Origin: an uncultured Chlorobiaceae bacterium
GTDB lineage: Bacteria > Bacteroidota > Chlorobiia > Chlorobiales > Chlorobiaceae
Length of the DNA stretch: 8,452 nucleotides
Reading direction: 5' to 3'
Assembly (NCBI GenBank): GCA_903917955.1
Contig: CAIXCO010000118.1
Coordinates: 1-8,452 of the forward strand
The notes beneath the pieces are model-generated. The model was not told the origin of the DNA. It saw only the letters and a list, made by a program, of their open reading frames with translations, and made no database searches. Position numbers and translations under genes: made by a program. Shown piece by piece: positions 1-6,347 of the stretch; position 1 is the first letter of the stretch; each line of letters starts with the position of its first letter.

Positions 1-84
1 CATCCGAATTCTTGACTCGAAGGGGGAAATCTCCGCTTGAATTATCTGGTTGTGAGCTTCCGAAAATCCGAAACTGGATGACCT

Positions 85-1437
85 TTGTCCGGAAAGAATA
101 CTTGGAAAAAACAACCTAATCCGTTACCAGTGCCCAAATTTGCAGATGCAACAAAGCCTGCGACTGATTTTGTGCCCGACACCACAGCACCCACCGTCGC
201 CATTTTCAGCCCGGTTGACGCATCGACAGGTGTTGCAATCGGCAGCGACATCGTACTGACCTTCAGTGAGGAGATACAAAAAGGTTTGGGCACCATCGCT
301 ATGCACAGCGGTTCAGTGTCAGGCCCGATAGTTGAACGTTACGATGCCGCGACAAGCATTAATCTGATGGTTTCAGGCTCCACGCTCACCATCAACCCGA
401 CGGCTGATCTGGTAAATGGAACGCACTATTTTGTGACGCTCAGCGAGGGAAACGTCAAAGATCTGGCAGGCAACTGCTACTCAGGTACAGATACCTACGA
501 CTTCACGACGGCATCCGCTCTTTCCGTTCATAACCTCCACGGCTCTGTGACCTTCTGGAAAACCGGCACCGCCATTGCAGACGTTACCAGCACGCTCACC
601 TCAGTCCAAGCTGCCACGGGCACAGAACCCGTCGAATTCAGGAACATGCAGATCACTGCAGATGGTATCCGGACCATCGAGATATGGGAAACCTCGGCAC
701 AGAGTACTATCAACAATGTAGGGTTGGATCTTGCTTTACCGGCTGGATCCGTTACCACCTGGCAGAATGCAACAACTTTGCCATCTGGCTGGATCATGTT
801 GGGTAATACCGATAAACCGGGAGAGTTCATGCTTGCAGGCATGGGCCTGACCGCCTTGTTGTCGGGTTCAGTGAAGCTTGGAACCCTCACGCTCACAGCA
901 CCGACCAATCCGCAGCACTTTGAACTCCTGCTGACGGCGGGTGAGTTGGGCAACGATACCGTTTCTCCCTTTGGCATAGCATCGGAGAGCATGACCATCG
1001 GCAGTGACGGGCTTTACGAGCATCTCGACATGCCGGACGGCACTTATGCCCTGATCAGTGGCAAAGTTTCCGGCACGACTGAAAGCAACGCCATCACAGC
1101 ACAAGACGCTCTCGCTGCATTGAAAATGGCTGTAGGTATGAACCCCAATAGTGATGGAAGCGCTGTATCGCCATACCAGTTCCTCGCGGCGGATGTCAAC
1201 AAGGATGGTCTGGTCAAGTCTGCTGACGCCCTCAATATCCTGAAGATGGCGGTTGGTCTCCCTTCGGCGCCAGCAAATGAGTGGCTCTTTGTGCCCGAGA
1301 GCGTGGGCTGTGAGAGCATGACGAGAACCCACGTCGAATGGCCGGGCAACCCGCTACCGGTTACGCTCGATATGGATCAGGAGTTGCCCCTGATCGGTAT
1401 AGTCAAGGGTGACGTCGACGGAAGTTGGGCTGCGTAG
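85..1437 (+). CDS. Secreted Ig-like/dockerin-like protein, probably 5'-truncated
   Basis: The reading frame encodes 450 aa from a TTG; a TGA at 79-81 closes the frame upstream, and no signal peptide or convincing ribosome binding site is seen, so this is probably the C-terminal part of a longer exoprotein. Residues ~31-142 form an SbsA-type bacterial Ig-like (Big_5) domain: start DTTAPTVAIFSP, core IVLTFSEEIQ, end DLAGN...YDFTT. Residues ~148-305 are beta-rich with a GTLTL strand and an LLLTAGELGN segment, which could be a cohesin-like fold (tentative). Residues ~337-392 hold two dockerin-like repeats, ITAQDALAALKMAVG and a full calcium loop D370-V-N372-K-D374-G-L-V-K-S-A-D381 followed by ALNILKMAVG. 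The first repeat's loop lacks the acidic ligands. The tail carries GDVDGS (442-447), as dockerin-containing exoproteins often do. A likely role is cell-surface or extracellular adhesion/structure with Ca2+-dependent folding; substrate and export route cannot be read from this fragment. Confidence 0.7.
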   Translation: MSGKNTWKKQPNPLPVPKFADATKPATDFVPDTTAPTVAIFSPVDASTGVAIGSDIVLTFSEEIQKGLGTIAMHSGSVSGPIVERYDAATSINLMVSGSTLTINPTADLVNGTHYFVTLSEGNVKDLAGNCYSGTDTYDFTTASALSVHNLHGSVTFWKTGTAIADVTSTLTSVQAATGTEPVEFRNMQITADGIRTIEIWETSAQSTINNVGLDLALPAGSVTTWQNATTLPSGWIMLGNTDKPGEFMLAGMGLTALLSGSVKLGTLTLTAPTNPQHFELLLTAGELGNDTVSPFGIASESMTIGSDGLYEHLDMPDGTYALISGKVSGTTESNAITAQDALAALKMAVGMNPNSDGSAVSPYQFLAADVNKDGLVKSADALNILKMAVGLPSAPANEWLFVPESVGCESMTRTHVEWPGNPLPVTLDMDQELPLIGIVKGDVDGSWAA

Positions 1438-1648
1438 ATTGAACAGCAATAACACATGGTATTTAACTTTCTGTTTTTGATATAATCACTTATAGCAGAG
1501 AAATATGTATACTTTTACCAGTGAGAAGTAAAAATTATCTACAATGGTGGACTGAAAATGTTCCGAAAGCAGCTCAAGGAACGGTAAAAAGTGAACGTGC
1601 GTTTGTTATCATTGTTGTATCAACTTAATCACAAAGCAGGGATTTTTT
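1438..1648. other. AT-rich intergenic stretch upstream of toxin-antitoxin pair
   Basis: No coding frame or RNA gene is recognised in this stretch. Two short inverted repeats are visible. One is TTTTAC (1513-1518) with GTAAAA (1528-1533); the other is GTTCC (1560-1564) with GGAAC (1578-1582). Either could serve as an operator for autoregulation of the downstream pair, but both are short and may be chance. TATACT at 1508-1513 resembles a -10 box without a well-spaced -35. No strong terminator follows the upstream gene. Confidence 0.35.
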
Positions 1649-1900
1649 ATGCAAATAGCCATTGATTTACCCAATGATTTTGTCGCATTTCAGGCAGTGC
1701 CCGACATTCGGCAAGAAATTCGCATCTCTTATGCTCTTTGGCTCTATCAGCAAAGGAGGGTTACGCTGGGTAAAGCGGCGGAGTTGGCCGGGTGCAATAT
1801 TTATGACTTTATGAGTATCTGCAAAACCAATCGACAGCCCGTTATCGATATTTCGCGAGATGAGTTACTTGAAGAACTCAATGGGTTTTCTCAACCATGA
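1649..1900 (+). CDS. UPF0175 family antitoxin
   Basis: This 83-aa protein matches the UPF0175 pattern: a short N-terminal beta strand (MQIAIDLP), a helix with a conserved ALWLYQQRRVTL stretch, then GKAAELAGCNIYDFM (41-55), a helix-turn-helix-like segment, and a C-terminal DELLEEL acidic helix (71-77). UPF0175 proteins are small DNA-binding antitoxins that pair with PIN-domain toxins; here the toxin gene starts within the antitoxin stop codon. The ATG at 1649 is preceded by AGGGA (1638-1642) with a 6-nt spacer, which supports this start. By analogy the antitoxin would bind the toxin through its C-terminal part and repress its own promoter. The length is normal for the family and nothing looks broken. 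Confidence 0.85.
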   Translation: MQIAIDLPNDFVAFQAVPDIRQEIRISYALWLYQQRRVTLGKAAELAGCNIYDFMSICKTNRQPVIDISRDELLEELNGFSQP

Positions 1901-2385
1901 TTCTGGTCGCAGATGCTTCCGCGTTGATTGCTCTTGCTACCTGTGATAGCCTCGCCTTGCTTGATGCCATCTTTGGAAATGTGCTCGTGCCGGATGCCGT
2001 TTATGCTGAAGTAACAAAATCTGATAAGCCGCAGTCTGCGCGTCTGAGGAGTTATCTCCAGGGCAAGGTGCGTGTGGTGGACATGAAACACTTTGTCTAT
2101 CTTGATGCTTTTGCTGATCTTGGCGAAACCGAGGCCATGCTGCTTTACAAAGAGATTGATGCCGACTATCTGCTTATTGATGATCGGCGAGGTCGCAAAA
2201 TTGCAAAAATCAACAAGATCAAAACGATTGGTTCTTTGGGTGTATTGCTTCAAGCTAAACGGGCTGCTCTTATTCCTTGCGTCGCGCCTCTGATAGAAAC
2301 CATAGCGGCCAGTCCGGTTTTTATCAGTGAAAGTTTGATGAATATTGTGCTCGAATTAGCGAATGAGCTTCCTGGTCGGGACTAA
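1897..2385 (+). CDS. PIN-domain ribonuclease toxin, DUF3368 type
   Basis: This 162-aa protein has the PIN-domain layout of the DUF3368 group, predicted Mg2+-dependent ribonucleases. Visible acidic residues that fit the active site are D6 in VADAS, E38 in VYAEV, E77/E79 in LGETEAM and D95/D96 in LLIDDRRGRKIA. The segment TIGSLGVLLQAKRAALIP (110-127) is a hallmark of this subgroup. All expected catalytic positions are present, so the toxin is probably active. The ATG at 1897 overlaps the antitoxin stop as ATGA, a typical arrangement that couples toxin synthesis to antitoxin translation. The likely role is plasmid or island maintenance or stress-responsive RNA cleavage; the RNA target is unknown. 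A 20-bp repeat shared with the 3' end of the rpn gene begins 20 bp downstream of its stop. Confidence 0.87.
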   Translation: MILVADASALIALATCDSLALLDAIFGNVLVPDAVYAEVTKSDKPQSARLRSYLQGKVRVVDMKHFVYLDAFADLGETEAMLLYKEIDADYLLIDDRRGRKIAKINKIKTIGSLGVLLQAKRAALIPCVAPLIETIAASPVFISESLMNIVLELANELPGRD

Positions 2386-2405
2386 TTTTATTTTCACCTT
2401 TGTCA

Positions 2406-2425
2406 CGCCATTGAACCCTGAAAAA
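2406..2425 (+). repeat. 20-bp direct repeat, copy 1 (scar of rpn 3' end)
   Basis: The sequence CGCCATTGAACCCTGAAAAA is identical to 6123-6142. Read as codons the copy gives R-H-stop, as at the end of the rpn gene. Weaker similarity extends 6 bp leftward: TTGTCA at 2400-2405 against TTGCTT at 6117-6122. The copy lies between the toxin gene and the orphan permease genes, where no rpn gene is present. It is best read as a remnant or dispersed copy of the 3' end of an rpn unit. Confidence 0.7.
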
Positions 2426-2451
2426 ATTTGCCGGTGTATGGGGAGACTAAC

Positions 2452-2455
2452 GGAG
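2452..2455 (+). promoter_or_regulatory. Ribosome binding site deciding the first permease start
   Basis: GGAG lies 8 nt before the ATG at 2464. This favours that ATG over the TTG at 2428 and the GTG at 2455, which lack such a site. The extra 12 residues that the TTG start would add do not resemble the usual start of the family. Confidence 0.6.
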
Positions 2456-2463
2456 TGAAGGGA

Positions 2464-3564
2464 ATGCACAGTTTCAGGGGCTTTGTGCTTAAGGAGTTTT
2501 ACCACATTTTTCGTGACCGCAGAACGGCGGCTATTCTTTTCGGGATGCCGCTCATTCAGTTGCTCCTTTTCGGCTTTGCCATCCGCAACGAAATTCAGGA
2601 GGTCACTCTTGGGATTTTTGACCAGTCGCACGATACGGTTACTCGTGAAATTACCGACAAGCTCGCCTCCTCGGGCTACTTTATCCTGACGAAAGAGCTC
2701 CATTCAACAAAAGAGATTGAGCAAGCCTTCTCGGAGGGGAGCATTACCGAGGCAATGGTGTTTGAGCCGGGCTTTGCTTCGCGCATGATGCGGGATGGGA
2801 GGGCGACCGTTTCGGTGATTACCGACGGGTCGAACCCCAACGTTTCGAAAATTATCACCGGTTATACTGCCTCGGTGCTGCAGGAGTACCGGAACGCGGC
2901 ATTCGGCGCGGCACAGGTCGGCGTTGAGGCGGTGCCGCTCATGATGTTCAACCCTGAGCTGAAAAGTGTCTACCTCTTTGTGCCGGGGCTGATGGCGCTC
3001 ATTCTCATGCTTGTTTCGGCGCTGATGACCTCCATCAGCATTACCCGGGAGAAGGAGAGCGGCACCATGGAGGTACTGCTGGTTTCGTCACTCAGGCCGT
3101 TGGAGATCATTATCGGCAAGGTGGTGCCCTACTTTCTGCTCTCCTTCATCAACGTGGTGACGGTGGTGGCGCTCGCCTCATTTGTTTTTGGCGTGCCCTG
3201 CCGGGGGAGTGTGATCTTGCTTATGCTGGAGTCGCTCCTCTTTATTGTGACGGCACTTTCGCTCGGCATCTTCATCTCCACCATCACCGACTCGCAGCAG
3301 GTTGCCATGATGATCTCTCTCGCCGGGCTTTTGCTGCCGACCATTCTGCTCTCAGGCTTCATCTTCCCTGTGGCGAGTATGCCGCTGCCGCTACGCCTCA
3401 TCAGCAACCTCATTCCGGCAAAATGGTACCTTATCATTGTGCGAGGAATTATGCTGAAGGGGACAAGTTTCGGCTGTATCTGGAAAGAGACACTCATCCT
3501 TGCTGTGATGGCGACGGTGCTGCTGGCCGCCAGTGTCAAAAAATTCAAGACCAGGCTTCAATAG
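2464..3564 (+). CDS. ABC-2 type exporter permease, YbhS/YbhR-like (first of pair)
   Basis: This 366-aa inner-membrane protein has the ABC2_membrane_3 architecture. It starts with a cytoplasmic amphipathic helix (FRGFVLKEFYHIFRDRR, 4-20) and TM1 (~22-40). A large periplasmic domain (~41-168) follows, and then five membrane segments at ~170-193, ~215-242, ~249-272, ~278-303 and ~343-357. The conserved cytoplasmic segment TREKESGTMEVLLVSSL (194-210) is where such permeases contact the ATPase. These proteins form the membrane part of exporters for drugs, lipids or other hydrophobic compounds, working with an ATP-binding protein and often an HlyD-type periplasmic adaptor. The second permease follows after 49 bp in the same orientation, which suggests one heterodimeric channel. 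No ATPase or adaptor gene lies upstream within the window; instead there is a toxin-antitoxin pair and a repeat scar. The substrate cannot be predicted. Confidence 0.88.
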   Translation: MHSFRGFVLKEFYHIFRDRRTAAILFGMPLIQLLLFGFAIRNEIQEVTLGIFDQSHDTVTREITDKLASSGYFILTKELHSTKEIEQAFSEGSITEAMVFEPGFASRMMRDGRATVSVITDGSNPNVSKIITGYTASVLQEYRNAAFGAAQVGVEAVPLMMFNPELKSVYLFVPGLMALILMLVSALMTSISITREKESGTMEVLLVSSLRPLEIIIGKVVPYFLLSFINVVTVVALASFVFGVPCRGSVILLMLESLLFIVTALSLGIFISTITDSQQVAMMISLAGLLLPTILLSGFIFPVASMPLPLRLISNLIPAKWYLIIVRGIMLKGTSFGCIWKETLILAVMATVLLAASVKKFKTRLQ

Positions 3565-3613
3565 CGGGCGAAGATGTGTTGAGTCTCACTGATAATCAAG
3601 AGGGAACAAGCCG

Positions 3614-4735
3614 ATGCGTACAATATGGTTCTTGGTACAAAAAGAGTTCTTGCAGATTTTCCGTAACCGGGGGATGCTGCCGATTATCATTGTCATGCCC
3701 TTTATCCAACTGGTGATTCTCTCCAACGCGGCAACCTTCGACATTAAACAGGTGCCGATGCACCTGCAGGACAGGGATCGCACGACCCTTTCGGAGAGGC
3801 TGACGGAGCGCTTCACCGCCGCCGGATATTTTCGTTTGACGGGTAGCTCTTTTTCTGACAGGGAGAGCATCGGGGAGCTGCTCAGCCGGAGTGCCGACCT
3901 TGTGCTCGTCATTCCGCACAACTTTGAGCGTGACCTTACTACAACCGGCAACGCCAGCGTACAACTGATGATCAACGCCGAAGATGGCTTTTCGGCAGGC
4001 GTAATACAGGCTTATGCCAGCGAGATTATCGGCAGCTTCAACCGCGAAGAGCTGCCAAAATCGTCGGGCACGGTAACTCTTCAGGCGATGCCGGAGATTG
4101 CCCTTGTCTCCGCAGGCTGGTACAATCCCGAACTCAACTACACCCACTACATGGTGCCGGGCATCCTTGTCATTCTCGTTACCCTTATCGGCCTCTTTCT
4201 CTCTGGCATGAACGTGGTGCGGGAGCGCGAAATCGGCACCATCGACCAAATCAACGTCACCCCCATCAAGCGCTACCAGTTCATCATCGGCAAGCTGCTT
4301 CCTTTCTGGATTATTGGCCTTGCCGAAATGAGCATCGGCCTGCTGATTGCCCATCTCATATTTCACGTTCCCATGCTCGGGAGTTACTGGCTCGTCTACC
4401 TCGTTGCAGCCATCTACATGCTTGTCGTGCTTGGCATGGGGCTTCTTATCTCCACCGTCACCGAAACCCAGCAGCAGGCGATGTTTGTCGCCTGGTTCTT
4501 CATGGTCATCTTCACCCTCATGAGCGGCCTCTTCACCGCCATTGAAAGTATGCCCCACTGGGCCCAGACCATGACCTTGATCAACCCCGTTCGCCACTTC
4601 GTCGATATCATGCGCCGCGTCATGCTCAAAGGGTCTAGCTTGATGGAGATTCGGATGCAGTTCCTCTGGCTGGTCGGCTATGCTGCTGTGATGGTGACGC
4701 TGGCGGTGAACCGGTACAGGAAGGTGGCTTCATGA
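3614..4735 (+). CDS. ABC-2 type exporter permease, YbhS/YbhR-like (second of pair)
   Basis: This 373-aa protein has the same architecture as the preceding gene product: an N-terminal KEFLQIFRNRG helix (10-20), TM1 (~22-40), a periplasmic domain (~41-175), and a C-terminal bundle with segments at ~179-202, ~226-250, ~258-281, ~287-310 and ~347-365. The ATPase-coupling segment VREREIGTIDQINVTPIKR (202-220) is present, as is the LINPVRHFVDIMRRVMLKG motif (322-340) typical of YbhR/YhhJ-like permeases. The start at 3614 is supported by GAGGGA upstream. The two permeases differ clearly in sequence, which fits a heterodimer rather than a recent duplication. The stop overlaps an ATG (ATGA, 4732-4735) that opens a reading frame of only 16 codons, hinting that a third gene once followed. 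Confidence 0.88.
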   Translation: MRTIWFLVQKEFLQIFRNRGMLPIIIVMPFIQLVILSNAATFDIKQVPMHLQDRDRTTLSERLTERFTAAGYFRLTGSSFSDRESIGELLSRSADLVLVIPHNFERDLTTTGNASVQLMINAEDGFSAGVIQAYASEIIGSFNREELPKSSGTVTLQAMPEIALVSAGWYNPELNYTHYMVPGILVILVTLIGLFLSGMNVVREREIGTIDQINVTPIKRYQFIIGKLLPFWIIGLAEMSIGLLIAHLIFHVPMLGSYWLVYLVAAIYMLVVLGMGLLISTVTETQQQAMFVAWFFMVIFTLMSGLFTAIESMPHWAQTMTLINPVRHFVDIMRRVMLKGSSLMEIRMQFLWLVGYAAVMVTLAVNRYRKVAS

Positions 4736-4913
4736 GTGGTCATCATTTTCATCGGTTTTTTTCTGAAAGGGGAGTGGATTAAAGTCTTCTCTGCCTGTGC
4801 TTGCGTATCAGGTTGGTAACGCCGACTCTCGAAAATTTTTTGTGTGGGTTAAGTTGGATAAACTCTTTATCTTTTCGTTAAAGCAAAATTTTGGTGATAT
4901 TTGATTTGTGTTA

Positions 4914-4943
4914 TTCAAAGTAACGGTTTATTTGAGCTAAAAT
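4914..4943 (+). promoter_or_regulatory. Weak candidate promoter for the small ORF and rpn
   Basis: TTCAAA (4914-4919) and TAAAAT (4938-4943) are spaced by 18 bp and match the sigma-70 consensus at 4 and 5 of 6 positions. The distance to the small ORF start at 4978 is plausible. In AT-rich DNA such matches are common, so confidence is low. Confidence 0.3.
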
Positions 4944-4967
4944 TATGTATGCAGAACGATGAATGCT

Positions 4968-4971
4968 GGAG
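4968..4971 (+). promoter_or_regulatory. Ribosome binding site of the small ORF
   Basis: GGAG stands 6 nt before the ATG at 4978. It selects that ATG over the in-frame ATG at 4963, which has no good site, and it is evidence that the 53-aa frame is really translated. Confidence 0.45.
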
Positions 4972-4977
4972 ACCGAT

Positions 4978-5139
4978 ATGGCGGGTAAATTGAAGCGGGT
5001 TCCAAAATTACCCCCAAACAAAAAGTTGGAGGCTATTTTTCTGGTTATTTCAGAGGAAGCTGTTTCTATGGCAGCTCTTCGTCGAGTGCCACATCCTGAC
5101 ATAGCAGGAAAAGTTATCATCAAGGGCGATATTCTATGA
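4978..5139 (+). CDS. Small unrecognised protein overlapping rpn (53 aa)
   Basis: I do not recognise this protein. The frame encodes 53 aa, or 58 aa if the in-frame ATG at 4963 is used. It has a basic, proline-containing start (MAGKLKRVPKLPPNKK), a central helix-like stretch (LEAIFLVISEEAVSMAALRRV) and a C-terminal IAGKVIIKGDIL. There is no membrane segment or metal-binding motif. Support for translation comes from a GGAG site 6 nt upstream and from the stop codon overlapping the rpn start as ATGA (5136-5139), which implies translational coupling. It could be an accessory or antidote of the nuclease, a leader peptide that sets rpn expression, or the tail of a gene truncated by rearrangement. 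The composition looks protein-like rather than random, but this is a judgement by eye. Confidence 0.5.
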   Translation: MAGKLKRVPKLPPNKKLEAIFLVISEEAVSMAALRRVPHPDIAGKVIIKGDIL

Positions 5140-6131
5140 GCGCCCCTTCATCCCGAAAACTGATCACCTTTGACTGGGCAATGAAGCGTTTGCTGCGCAG
5201 CAAAGCCAACTTTGAGATACTTGAAGGTTTTTTAAGCGAACTGTTGGGCGAAGACATCTTCATCCTTGAAATTCTCGAAAGCGAAAGCAACAAAGAGAGC
5301 AGGCGCGACAAATCCAACCGTGTTGATCTCAAGGTGAAAAACAGCAAGAGCGAGTTTATTATTATCGAAGTGCAGTTTGACCGGGAACTTGATTACCTGC
5401 AAAGGATGCTCTACGGAACATCACGAGTCATTACCGAGCATCAGAAAGAGGGCAAGGCTTATGCAACTTTGGTGAAGGTTATCTCGGTCAACATTCTGTA
5501 CTTTGATTTTGGCCACGGCAGTGACTACATCTATCATGGTATCACAACCTTCATGGGAATCCATGACCATGACACACTGGAGCTTGATGTTCGGCAACAG
5601 AAGCAGTACGGCAAGATTCAGATAAACAATATTTACCCTGAATACTACCTGATCAGGATCAATAACTTTAACCGCATTGCAACCACATCGCTTGACGAGT
5701 GGATCTACTTCCTCAAAAACGAAGAGATCAAGGATGAGTTCAAGGCAAAAGGGATTCAGAAAGCAAAAAAGTCTTTTTCTCTCATGAGTTTGTCGGAAAA
5801 TGAGCAATTGGCTTATGCCCGTTACCAGGATGACCTGCGCTATCAGGCCAGTCTGGTAGAGTCAAACTATGGCCTTGGGCGCCTTGAGGGCAAGGAAGAG
5901 GGGCGCCTTGAAGGCAAGGAGGAAGGGCGCCTTGAAGGCAAGGAGGAGGGGCGGATTGAAGGCAAGGAGGAGGGGCGGATTGAAGGCAAGGAAGAGGGGC
6001 GAATTGAAGGCAAGGAAGAGGGAATTGAACAAGGAAAAGTTGAAGTTGCTGAACGATTGGTGGCGAAGGGAATGAGTGCTGAGGAGGCCGCAGCGATTGC
6101 CGGGATAGATGTACAGTTGCTTCGCCATTGA
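5136..6131 (+). CDS. Rpn family PD-(D/E)XK recombination-promoting nuclease/putative transposase
   Basis: This 331-aa protein belongs to the Rpn/YhgA-like group (PD-(D/E)XK nuclease family transposase). It has the N-terminal pattern FDWAMKRLLRSKANFEILEGFLSELL (12-37). The nuclease core places D64 in RVDLKV and E78-V-Q80 in IIIEVQFDRE; the usual Lys is replaced by Gln, as is normal in this family. LQRMLYGTSRVI (88-99) follows. Family members are Mg2+/Ca2+-stimulated DNA endonucleases that promote RecA-independent recombination and move between sites in genomes. Residues 249-296 consist of six octapeptides of the R-[LI]-E-G-K-E-E-G type, probably one long charged helix. The protein ends with AERLVAKGMSAEEAAAIAGI (305-324), the short helical tail usual in these proteins. 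AGGG with a 9-nt spacer precedes the ATG, and the gene overlaps the 53-aa ORF by 4 nt. It appears intact. Its 3' end lies in a 20-bp repeat and abuts a truncated hsdR on the other strand. Confidence 0.87.
   Translation: MSAPSSRKLITFDWAMKRLLRSKANFEILEGFLSELLGEDIFILEILESESNKESRRDKSNRVDLKVKNSKSEFIIIEVQFDRELDYLQRMLYGTSRVITEHQKEGKAYATLVKVISVNILYFDFGHGSDYIYHGITTFMGIHDHDTLELDVRQQKQYGKIQINNIYPEYYLIRINNFNRIATTSLDEWIYFLKNEEIKDEFKAKGIQKAKKSFSLMSLSENEQLAYARYQDDLRYQASLVESNYGLGRLEGKEEGRLEGKEEGRLEGKEEGRIEGKEEGRIEGKEEGRIEGKEEGIEQGKVEVAERLVAKGMSAEEAAAIAGIDVQLLRH
5880..6023 (+). repeat. Six tandem 24-bp repeats inside rpn
   Basis: Six consecutive 24-bp units each encode R-[LI]-E-G-K-E-E-G; three begin R-L (5880-5951) and three R-I (5952-6023). 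Differences between units are almost all synonymous or L/I changes, pointing to recent slippage-type expansion. Because the unit is a multiple of three, changes in copy number alter the protein length without breaking the frame. Confidence 0.95.
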
Positions 6132-6142
6132 ACCCTGAAAAA
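6123..6142 (+). repeat. 20-bp direct repeat, copy 2 (end of rpn)
   Basis: This copy is identical to 2406-2425. It starts exactly at the penultimate codon of rpn, includes the stop (6129-6131) and extends 11 bp past it. The neighbouring hsdR remnant loses family similarity within about 20 bp of the repeat's right edge, so the repeat end probably coincides with a recombination junction. Confidence 0.7.
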
Positions 6143-6347
6143 CATCATTCTTTTTATCTGTCGGTCGGGTATCCTGAACAAATGCCACAACTTCATCGGG
6201 AACGATCGTAAGCTTTTTGTCGAATGCCAGCGGGATGCGCTTGCTGTAGCCGCCATGCCGGAGCAACGATTGCGCTATGGAGTGCTCGAAGTTGGATTCC
6301 TTGTGCATGAGGGGGTGTGGATTGAGTGGTTTGAAAGCGTATACCAT
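6143..6347 (-). pseudogene. hsdR: Type I restriction endonuclease R subunit, N-terminal remnant
   Basis: From the ATG at 6347 the minus strand encodes ~60 residues that fit the start of HsdR. The key stretch is FEHSIAQSLLRHGGY (20-34), followed by FDKKLTIVPDEVVAFVQDTRP (42-62), the conserved opening that leads into the nuclease domain of type I R subunits. Similarity ends at about residue 62 (6162). The frame runs on antisense through the rpn repeat region but no longer resembles HsdR. A full HsdR is roughly 1000 aa, so the PD-(D/E)XK and helicase motor domains are missing and the fragment cannot restrict DNA. The ATG overlaps the stop of the upstream remnant as TAATG, so the two were once translationally coupled. 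The rest of hsdR is not found on the other side of rpn within the window. Confidence 0.72.

Larger units (their letters stand above)
4736..4977. other. Intergenic stretch between permeases and rpn unit; possible left junction
   Basis: No gene is recognised here. The ATG at 4732-4734, overlapping the permease stop, opens a frame that ends at TAA 4780-4782 after 16 residues (MSGHHFHRFFSERGVD). It may be the beginning of a lost downstream gene or chance. From about 4830 the DNA is visibly more AT-rich than the permease genes, consistent with a change of origin somewhere in this stretch. No clear terminator hairpin is seen. Confidence 0.35.

Noticed and set aside
3..119. Open plus-strand frame at the left edge
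   Set aside because: It gives ~38 codons with no recognisable similarity and overlaps the exoprotein frame; it cannot be told from chance without upstream sequence.
2428..2463. TTG start for the first permease
   Set aside because: No ribosome binding site precedes it, the added residues overlap the region just after the 20-bp repeat, and the ATG at 2464 has GGAG at a suitable distance and begins like other family members.
4854..4890. Terminator-like hairpin CTTTA...TAAAG
   Set aside because: The stem is only 5 A/T-rich base pairs with a long loop and no following T run on the plus strand.
5880..6023. CRISPR-like array
   Set aside because: The 24-bp units are directly tandem with no spacers and lie inside an intact coding frame as octapeptide repeats.
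5867..6256. Minus-strand frames rich in SLPSIRPS or LAFNPP repeats
   Set aside because: They are antisense readings of the rpn repeat array; only the part right of 6143 resembles a known family (HsdR).
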